64,000 nucleotides of DNA from Micromonospora echinospora (GTDB lineage Bacteria; Actinomycetota; Actinomycetes; Mycobacteriales; Micromonosporaceae), in NCBI RefSeq assembly GCF_900091495.1, contig NZ_LT607413.1, positions 4,479,001 to 4,543,000 on the forward strand. The letters are read 5' to 3'. The notes below the pieces were generated by a model that was given only the letters and a program-made list of their open reading frames with translations, searched no databases and was not told the DNA's origin. How positions within the stretch are numbered: position 1 is the stretch's first letter; each line of letters opens with the position of its first letter. Of this stretch, positions 55,525 to 64,000 are shown in pieces. Made by a program: the position numbers and the translations under genes.

Positions 55525-56101
55525 GCAGCCGGCGGAGACGGTGCCCACCGCGATCAAGATCCTTATCGCGGGTGGTTTCGGCGTGGGCAAGACGACCATG
55601 GTCGGTGCGGTCAGCGAGACCCGCCCGCTGCGCACCGAGGAGGTCCTCACCGAGTCGGGGGTCGGCATCGACGACCTGTCCGGAGTGGAGAGCAAGTCGA
55701 CCACGACCGTGGCGATGGACTTCGGCCGGATCACCATCAGCGACGACCTGGTGCTCTACCTCTTCGGTACGCCGGGCCAGGACCGGTTCTGGTTCGTCTG
55801 GGACGAGTTGGCGCTCGGGGCGATCGGCGCGGTGGTCCTCGCCGACACCCGCCGCCTGGCGGACTGTTTCCCCTCGATCGACTACTTCGAGGGGCGGGGC
55901 ACCCCGTTCGTGGTGGCGGTGAACTGCTTCGAGGGTGCCCGGCGGTACCGGCTCGACGAGGTGCAGGCGGCGCTCAACCTGGATCCGGACGTGCCGGTGC
56001 TGCTCTGCGACGCCCGGCAGCGCCAGTCCAGCAAGGAGGTGCTCATCACCCTGCTGGAGCACGCCATGAAGACGCGGGCCGCGCGCAGCGCCGCGGGGTG
56101 A
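55505..56101 (+). CDS. cvnD: Conservon GTPase CvnD
   Basis: 198-residue small GTPase of the MglA-like conservon type. The P-loop is GGFGVGKTT (23-31), the switch II region is LFGTPGQDRFWFVWDE, and the base-recognition motif is a variant, VAVNCFEGA instead of NKxD, common in CvnD proteins. The ATG lies within the end of cvnC, so translation is coupled. It completes the conservon and is the last gene of the unit. Confidence 0.92.
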   Translation: MDYGHSEQPAETVPTAIKILIAGGFGVGKTTMVGAVSETRPLRTEEVLTESGVGIDDLSGVESKSTTTVAMDFGRITISDDLVLYLFGTPGQDRFWFVWDELALGAIGAVVLADTRRLADCFPSIDYFEGRGTPFVVAVNCFEGARRYRLDEVQAALNLDPDVPVLLCDARQRQSSKEVLITLLEHAMKTRAARSAAG

Positions 56102-56408
56102 CGGGGAACGGCGGCGCCACGACGGTTCACGGGACGGGCGTCGTCGTCAACCGGTAGCACTCGATGGTCCTGCGCACGTAGTCCGTCGTGCGACTCGGGA
56201 TTCGAGAGATCCTTTGCCGTTGGCAGGCGGACGTGCCATGTTTCCGCGCCCGTTTTGTCATGCATTCAGATGAATTGCTGTGGCCTGGGGCGCGAATGCT
56301 GTCGACGCATCTCGCGTTGGTGCGGGACGCGCTGCGCCCACCGGAGCGCCCCGGCCCTCCAGGGTTCAGGTGGCTGCGGGAGAAGATCGGGACATCGACA
56401 ACTATTTA
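56102..56408. other. Intergenic region, no gene seen
   Basis: About 300 nt between the conservon and the pectate lyase promoter, less GC-rich than the surroundings. A 74-codon frame (56188-56412) lacks family resemblance and codon bias and runs into the promoter, so I do not call it. No strong terminator hairpin is evident. Confidence 0.5.
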
Positions 56409-56458
56409 TTGACATGGGGCGATGTGCGTTCCTAGCATGGACGAGGAAAGCGCTTTCC
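56409..56458 (+). promoter_or_regulatory. Pectate lyase promoter with LacI-type palindrome
   Basis: TTGACA (56409-56414), 18-bp spacer and TAGCAT (56433-56438) form a near-consensus promoter. The perfect 14-bp palindrome GGAAAGCGCTTTCC (56445-56458) sits at the expected transcription start, the typical place for a LacI/CcpA-type repressor. Confidence 0.8.
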
Positions 56459-56594
56459 AGATCGTAGGCCACCACCTGCCGGATCGCCAGGCCCCGCAAC
56501 CGGACCGTCCCGTCCCCGGACCGCCCGGCGGCACGTCCCGCCGCCCCGCGCGCCCACCCCGCCTGGCCGTCCGCCCTGCGAAAGGCGGAACCCC

Positions 56595-58586
56595 GTGACC
56601 ACCACCAGCCCACCGCCCCGTCAGCCCCGATGGCGGCGGCACGCCGCCGCCGGTCTGCTCACCGCCCTGACCCTGGCCGCCACCGCCCTGCCGCAGCCGG
56701 CCACGGCGGCTCCCGGCCCGGCCGCCGACGCCCCGACCGCGCTGGCCGCCGCCACGCCTGACGGGTTCGCCACCGTCAACGCCCTTGGCCAGAACGGCAC
56801 CACCGGCGGTGCCGGCGGGCCGGTCGTCACCGTCACCACCGCCGCCCAGTTCCTGGACTACATCTCCCGCCCCGGGCCGTACGTCGTCCAGGTCTCCGGG
56901 ACCATCAACCTGCCCACCGGCGCTAACGACGGGATGCACAACGTCGCCTCCGACAAGACGATCGTCGGGCTCGGCGCGAACGCCACCCTCTCCGGCGGCG
57001 GGCTGAACATCGGCCTGCCGGTGGACGACGACGTCACCTCGCCCCCGGCGAACGCCGTACACAACATCATCATCCGGAACCTGCACATCACCGGGGCGAC
57101 CGACGACCTGATCAACGTCCAGATGTTCTCGCACCACATCTGGATCGACCACAACGAGTTCTCCAACGGCGACGACGGCGCGGTCGACATCAAACGCGGC
57201 TCCGACTTCGTCACCGTGTCCTGGAACCACTTCCACGACCACGACAAGACGCTGCTGCTCGGGCACGACGACGACAACGCGGCGCAGGACGTCGGACGGC
57301 TGCGGGTCACCTACCACCACAACTACTTCAACGCCTCGGACCAGCGGAACCCCCGGGTGCGCTTCTCCGCGCTGGCCCACGTCTACAACAACTACTACTA
57401 CGACAACAGCTACGGTGTCGCGTCCACCAACGACTCGGCCGTGCTGCTGGAGAACAACTACTTCTACAGCGTGAACAACCCGGGCCGGGTCGACTTCAGC
57501 GGGCCCCTCGGCCGGATCGTCCAACGCGGCAACATCCTGGTCGACTGCAACCACGCCATCGAGACCCGGGGCACCGTGCCCGACCCGCGCACGTACTACC
57601 CGTACACCCTGGACCCGGCCGCCGACGTGCCGACGATCGTCCCGGCCGGCGCCGGGGTCGGCCGGATCTCACCGACCGCCACGTCGACCCTCACCGCCGG
57701 GCCGGGGATCACCGCCCAGCCGGACGGGTTCGCCAGCGTCAACGCGCTCGGCCAGAACGGCACCACCGGTGGGCTCGGCGGCCCGGTGGTCACCGCGACC
57801 AACGCGAACGACTTCCTCGACTACATCGACACCGTCGGGCCGATGATCATCCAGGTCACCGGTCGGATCCAGATCAGCAGCAAGCAGGGCGTACGCCCCA
57901 ACAAGACCATCATCGGCGTCGGGAACGCCGAGATCACCGGGGGCGGCCTGGACTTCTACCGGTCGTACAACGTGATCGTCCGGAACATCAACTTCACCGA
58001 CGCCGAGGACGACGCCATCAACGTCGGGCAGAACTCGCACCACATCTGGATCGACCACAACCGGTTCGCCGGAGCGGTGGACGGCTCGGTCGACGTGGTC
58101 CGGGGCGCGGACTACGTGACCGTCTCCTGGAACCACTTCGACCACTCCGACAAGAGCATGCTGATCGGCCACTCCGACGGGTCCGGGTCGACCGACATCG
58201 GGCACCTGAAGGTGAGCATCCACCACAACTTCTTCGACAACAGCCGGCAGCGGCACCCGCGGATCCGGTTCGCCGAGCCGGTGCACGTCTACAACAACTA
58301 CTTCCTCGGCAACGCGCTCTACGGGGTCGCCTCCACCGAGAACGCCGGGGTGGTCGTGGAGGGCAACTACTTCCGCGACGTGCCCCACCCGATGTACTCG
58401 GCCAGCGGGTACGCCGACAGCGGCCCGGGGCGGGCGGTGCAGCGCAACAACGTCTTCGTCAACTCCGGCACCCCGGAGACCGCCGGCACGGTGACCGAGC
58501 CGCGGACCTACTACCCGTACACCCTCGACCCGGCGGCGAACGTGCCCGCCCTGGTGACCGCCGGGGCCGGCGTCGGCCGGATCTGA
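56595..58586 (+). CDS. Secreted pectate lyase with two tandem PL1 domains
   Basis: 663-residue exported enzyme predicted to cleave polygalacturonate by beta-elimination. Signal peptide at about residues 1-39 (twin-Arg-free, ending ATAAPG). Two homologous pectate lyase domains follow (about 50-375 and 380-663), each starting with DGFA-VNALGQNGTTGG, containing HHIWIDHNxF, VTVSWNHF and an RxPxxR catalytic motif (RNPRVR, RHPRIR), and ending in the same YYPYTLDPAA...AGAGVGRI phrase. No binding module is attached. The duplication is internal and both copies look active. A GTG start follows AAGGCGGA; the transcript has a leader of about 150 nt. Confidence 0.93.
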   Translation: MTTTSPPPRQPRWRRHAAAGLLTALTLAATALPQPATAAPGPAADAPTALAAATPDGFATVNALGQNGTTGGAGGPVVTVTTAAQFLDYISRPGPYVVQVSGTINLPTGANDGMHNVASDKTIVGLGANATLSGGGLNIGLPVDDDVTSPPANAVHNIIIRNLHITGATDDLINVQMFSHHIWIDHNEFSNGDDGAVDIKRGSDFVTVSWNHFHDHDKTLLLGHDDDNAAQDVGRLRVTYHHNYFNASDQRNPRVRFSALAHVYNNYYYDNSYGVASTNDSAVLLENNYFYSVNNPGRVDFSGPLGRIVQRGNILVDCNHAIETRGTVPDPRTYYPYTLDPAADVPTIVPAGAGVGRISPTATSTLTAGPGITAQPDGFASVNALGQNGTTGGLGGPVVTATNANDFLDYIDTVGPMIIQVTGRIQISSKQGVRPNKTIIGVGNAEITGGGLDFYRSYNVIVRNINFTDAEDDAINVGQNSHHIWIDHNRFAGAVDGSVDVVRGADYVTVSWNHFDHSDKSMLIGHSDGSGSTDIGHLKVSIHHNFFDNSRQRHPRIRFAEPVHVYNNYFLGNALYGVASTENAGVVVEGNYFRDVPHPMYSASGYADSGPGRAVQRNNVFVNSGTPETAGTVTEPRTYYPYTLDPAANVPALVTAGAGVGRI

Positions 58587-58635
58587 GCCACCGGCACCAC
58601 CGCCCCGCCCCGCACACTGCCCCGCCCCGGACACT

Positions 58636-58681
58636 GCAGGGGTCCCCTGTTCATCAGAAACGATGAACAGGGGACCCCTGC
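58636..58681. repeat. Dispersed inverted repeat, copy 3
   Basis: A perfect 20-bp stem (58636-58655 with 58662-58681) and 6-nt loop, followed by TACCACC, between the convergent pectate lyase and aconitase genes. It shares the CAGGGG(A/T)CCCCTG core with copies at 2029-2086 and 13246-13305. Confidence 0.85.
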
Positions 58682-58703
58682 TACCACCAGACGGGGGTAC
58701 GGG

Positions 58704-61544
<2,841 letters not shown>

Positions 61545-61701
61545 GTCGTACTCCTTCACACCAGCGACCGTGAGTAGTCCTGAGCAGTCTGTCGCACCGG
61601 TCGGGGTGCCGCCCCGGTTAGGCGACACTAACCAGCGATTCCGCAGTCCTACAAAACCGTACGTCCGTCTTGCTATTCGTGCAACCGGGTGTCAGGCTCT
61701 G
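61545..61701 (-). promoter_or_regulatory. Aconitase promoter region
   Basis: Upstream of acnA this region holds the putative AcnR site (61654-61673) and, closer to the gene, a second dyad GGTTAG-N6-CTAACC (61616-61633). TAGGAC on the reverse strand near 61650 may be the -10 box, placing the AcnR site over the core promoter. Confidence 0.5.
61654..61673. promoter_or_regulatory. Putative AcnR operator (aconitase promoter)
   Basis: A 20-nt block with 18/20 identity to 44359-44378 upstream of acnR; the left half AAACCGTACGT is identical, the right half has two changes that weaken the palindrome. Confidence 0.65.
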
Positions 61702-61867
61702 GGACGGGGAGATGGCACCCATGATCCACCACGTACGGCTCGCCCGCCCGCGCGGGTCGGAGGACGCCCTCCGGGCGCTTGCGGCGGGCCGCCGCCGCGC
61801 CGCGCGCGGCCGAGCGGGGGAGGCCGGCACCTCGACCCGGTCCGGGCGACCGCCCCGGTGTACGCCG

Positions 61868-61901
61868 AACGGGCCGGCCCCCTGGTGGGGGCCGGCCCGT
61901 T
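61868..61901 (-). terminator. Terminator of the first C39-like gene
   Basis: A perfect 15-bp stem (61868-61882 with 61887-61901) and 4-nt loop, 20 nt after the stop of the reverse-strand gene. Confidence 0.8.
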
Positions 61902-61920
61902 CCGTGGTGTGTGGTGTGTG

Positions 61921-62583
61921 TCAGGCGGAGTAGCCGCGGGTGGCGATCCAGTCGGCGAGGGTTTCGGTGGTGATCCAGTAGGAGGCCTGGTCGGGGTTGG
62001 CGGAGTCGGCGATCTTGACGGTGTTGGCGTTGTCGCGGTAGCCGACGACGCTGATGTAGTGACCGCCTTCGAAGGAGTGGGTGGTGCCGTTGGTGTCGGT
62101 GGCGGTGCCGGCGATGTTGGCGACGACGGCGCGGCCGTTGTCGACGGCGGTGCGGACGTCGTGGCGGAGGGTGTCGGTCTGCTTGTCGTCGGCCTGGGGG
62201 GTGGGGATTTCGATGGTGCGCCAGTCGTTCTTGCCGGCCTTGGTGTTGAGGGCCTTGGTGATCTGGTGGGCGCTGTCGGTGCCGTTCTCGGTGGTGCCCA
62301 TCTCCCGGGCGAGGTCGTCCTGGGAGATGTTCTTGTCGAGGGTGGTCAGGGCGTTACGGGCGGCGGCGGGGCCGCAGTAGAAGAAGTTCGGCTGGGCTTC
62401 GTAGCGGACGTTGAGTTCGCGCTGGTTCTTGCTGGGCTTGTCGTGGCCGCGGTCGGTGGTGACCGTGGTGGTGGGGGTGTGGGTGGTGGGGGCGGCGAAG
62501 GCGGTCGCGGGGCCGGCGAGGGCGCCTGCGGTGAGGGCGGCGCCGGCGGCGGTCAGGGCGGCCTTACGGATCAGCGTGGTCAT
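61921..62583 (-). CDS. Secreted C39-like cysteine peptidase, copy 1
   Basis: 220-residue exported protein with a clear signal peptide (MTTLIRKAALTAAGAALTAG..., cleavage near residue 31) and a papain-like peptidase C39_2-type domain. The likely catalytic residues are Cys70 (FFYCGPAAARNAL), His175 (EGGHYISVVGYR) and Asp193 (KIADSANPD). It could be a peptidase or a related peptide-bond-directed enzyme; no partner or substrate peptide is seen. GCAGGA precedes the ATG by 7 nt. An almost identical gene lies 1.55 kb away on the same strand. Confidence 0.87.
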   Translation of the reverse strand: MTTLIRKAALTAAGAALTAGALAGPATAFAAPTTHTPTTTVTTDRGHDKPSKNQRELNVRYEAQPNFFYCGPAAARNALTTLDKNISQDDLAREMGTTENGTDSAHQITKALNTKAGKNDWRTIEIPTPQADDKQTDTLRHDVRTAVDNGRAVVANIAGTATDTNGTTHSFEGGHYISVVGYRDNANTVKIADSANPDQASYWITTETLADWIATRGYSA

Positions 62584-63031
62584 GGGGGTGTCCTGCCTTT
62601 CCGTTCGTACGGGGGATGTACGCGGGCGCGGGGGCGCCACACGCGAGAAGAAAGGGGGTCGTGGCGCGGGGGCGCTACGGGGATGGTTCTGGGGGGCGCG
62701 GTTCCGGGGCTTGGCCTACTCGGTGCGCCAGGTTGGTACAACGCCGTCGGGCCGGTCGGCATTCCGGGTGGCGGGGCACCCGGTCGGGGGCTCGGTGCGG
62801 CGGGTCCGGAGGCGAACCATGTACAACGCCCCCACCCCCGGACCGATTCCCGACCGGCACCCGGCGCGAACCGGACATCGGGGGCTCCCCGGTCGACGGC
62901 GCCTCCGGCGCCGGTGGCCCGGTGTGACCGGACAACCGGCGCATCCGGCACCCGGCGCCGTACCGGTGACGCGGTGGTGGTCGGGCCGCACCGACGCCAC
63001 CGGTCCCGCATCGTCTGCCACGATGCCCGGT
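62584..63031. other. Intergenic region between C39-like copy 1 and ArsC-like gene
   Basis: 448 nt with no convincing gene. It should carry the promoters of both divergent neighbours: TACATC and TACGAA hexamers occur on the reverse strand close to the C39-like start, and CACGAT lies 7 nt before the ArsC-like ATG. The remainder is GC-rich without clear repeats. Confidence 0.45.
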
Positions 63032-63406
63032 ATGGAGATGTGGCACAACCCGTCCTGTTCGAAGTGCGCCGGCGCGCGGGAGACCCTGGACGCCGCGCGC
63101 GTGCCGTACCGGCTGCGGCCCTACCTGGAGCAGCCGCCGAGCGCGGCGGAACTCACCGAGGTGCTGCGTCGCCTCGACGCCCGACCGTGGGACGTCTGCC
63201 GGCTCGGTGAGCGGGCCGCCGTCGAACGGGGCATGGCCGACTGGCCGCGTGACGAGGCGTCCGTGCCCCGCTGGGTCGAGGCGATGGTGGCCGCGCCGGA
63301 GCTGATCCAACGGCCGATCCTGCTGCTCGACGACGGCGGGGCGGTGGTCGGTCGTACCCCCGAGGCGGTGGCCGAGGCGGTGGACCGGGCCGGCGCGGCC
63401 GGCTGA
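63032..63406 (+). CDS. ArsC/Spx-family protein (arsenate reductase-like)
   Basis: 124-residue thioredoxin-fold protein. The N-terminus MEMWHNPSCSKCAGARETLD has the redox Cys-x-x-Cys of the ArsC family, and LIQRPILLLDDGGAVVGR carries the conserved RPI motif of glutaredoxin-type arsenate reductases. No other arsenic gene is nearby, so its role may be another thiol reduction. The ATG at 63032 is chosen; one three codons earlier (63023) is also possible. Confidence 0.85.
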   Translation: MEMWHNPSCSKCAGARETLDAARVPYRLRPYLEQPPSAAELTEVLRRLDARPWDVCRLGERAAVERGMADWPRDEASVPRWVEAMVAAPELIQRPILLLDDGGAVVGRTPEAVAEAVDRAGAAG

Positions 63407-63422
63407 CGGACCCGGCTACGCG

Positions 63423-63459
63423 ACGACGGGCCGCCCCCGGTCAGGGGGCGGCCCGTCGT
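63423..63459. terminator. Bidirectional terminator hairpin
   Basis: A perfect 16-bp stem (63423-63438 with 63444-63459) and 5-nt loop between the convergent ArsC-like and second C39-like genes. Confidence 0.85.
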
Positions 63460-63474
63460 GTGGTGTCACCTGTC

Positions 63475-64000
63475 TCAGGCGGAGTAGCCGCGGGTGGCGA
63501 TCCAGTCGGCGAGGGTTTCGGTGGTGATCCAGTAGGAGGCCTGGTCGGGGTTGGCGGAGTCGGCGATCTTGACGGTGTCGGCGTTGTCGCGGTAGCCGAC
63601 GACGCTGATGTAGTGGCCGCCTTCGAAGGAGTGGGTGGTGCCGTTGGTGTCGGTGGCGGTGCCGGCGATGTTGGCGACGACGGCGCGGCCGTTGTCGACG
63701 GCGGTGCGGACGTCGTGGCGGAGGGTGTCGGTCTGCTTGTCGTCGGCGGACGGGGTGGGGATTTCGATGGTGCGCCAGTCGTTCTTGCCGGCCTTGGTGT
63801 TGAGGGCCTTGGTGATCTGGTGGGCGCTGTCGGTGCCGTTCTCGGTGGTGCCCATCTCCCGGGCGAGGTCGTCCTGGGAGACGTTCTTGTCGAGGGTGGT
63901 CAGGGCGTTACGGGCGGCGGCGGGGCCGCAGTAGAAGAAGTTCGGCTGCGCCTCGTAACGCACGTTCAGCTCCCGCTGACCCTTGTCGTGCCCGCGCTCG
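63475..64000 (-). CDS. Secreted C39-like cysteine peptidase, copy 2 (partial)
   Basis: The frame runs off the window, so the signal peptide and true start are missing. The visible 170-odd residues keep the Cys (FFYCGPAAARNAL), His (EGGHYISVVGYR) and Asp (KIADSANPD) of copy 1 and differ from it by only three residues after the NVRYEAQ segment (Val/Ile, Ser/Gln, Asp/Asn). The DNA identity is very high from the stop to about 63947 and then falls abruptly. Probable secreted peptidase; duplicate of the gene at 61921-62583. Confidence 0.85.
   Translation of the reverse strand, partial: ERGHDKGQRELNVRYEAQPNFFYCGPAAARNALTTLDKNVSQDDLAREMGTTENGTDSAHQITKALNTKAGKNDWRTIEIPTPSADDKQTDTLRHDVRTAVDNGRAVVANIAGTATDTNGTTHSFEGGHYISVVGYRDNADTVKIADSANPDQASYWITTETLADWIATRGYSA

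Noticed and set aside
56188..56412. A 74-codon frame before the pectate lyase
   Set aside because: No ribosome-binding site, no family resemblance, atypical codon use, and it ends inside the promoter.
61616..61633. GGTTAG-N6-CTAACC upstream of acnA as an IdeR/DtxR iron box
   Set aside because: The half sites resemble the iron box, but the consensus spaces them by one base, not six; kept only as an unexplained dyad.

Overview
This is about 64 kb of very GC-rich, gene-dense DNA with many GTG/TTG starts and 4-base gene overlaps. The gene orders pgk-tpiA-secG, tkt-tal-pgi-zwf-opcA-pgl, sufR-sufB-sufD-Rieske-sufC-sufS-sufU-sufT and a conservon point to an actinomycete, most likely Micromonosporaceae (Micromonospora or a close relative). 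It looks chromosomal. I found no tRNA, rRNA, CRISPR array, insertion sequence or prophage.

Left third (1-24.9 kb): mostly core metabolism. It holds the end of a glycolytic operon plus secG, then a reverse-strand pentose-phosphate operon and divergent ctaB (heme O synthase). A lineage-specific small protein and an ATP-grasp enzyme follow, then ctaA (heme A synthase) divergent from the complete SUF iron-sulfur operon led by its regulator sufR. After that come a LysE-type exporter, a Vms1-like peptidyl-tRNA hydrolase and a HEAT/MerR regulatory pair with a recognisable MerR-type promoter.

Middle (25-47.9 kb): mixed accessory and housekeeping genes. They include a secreted seven-bladed beta-propeller of near-identical repeats, two proteins that resemble immunity/SUKH or DUF1963 families, a truncated hemoglobin, an AbiEi/DUF559 protein, and a GntR/DivIVA-like cassette of the kind carried by integrative elements. 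Further on are a zinc metallopeptidase, an ABC-F ATPase, a CadD-type transporter, an ABC exporter and a Mug glycosylase. A three-gene cassette pairs a DUF692 (MNIO) enzyme with a membrane protein that has a Gly/Cys-rich tail. An AcnR-type TetR repressor sits next to a nitrilase-family hydrolase, followed by a RIO-type kinase.

Right third (48-64 kb): cytochrome P450, class I terpene synthase and class II (DxDTT) terpene cyclase genes run directly into a complete conservon (sensor kinase, roadblock, DUF742, GTPase). Next come a double-domain pectate lyase behind a strong promoter with a LacI-type palindrome, aconitase, and two nearly identical secreted C39-like cysteine peptidase genes flanking an ArsC-family gene. 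The last one runs off the window.

Links across the window: the aconitase promoter shares a 20-bp element (18/20 identical) with the promoter region of the AcnR-like gene 17 kb away. A dispersed inverted repeat built on GGTAGCAGGGG occurs three times, each time between convergent genes. Many genes seem to be transcribed without a leader (TANNNT box 6-8 nt before the start codon).
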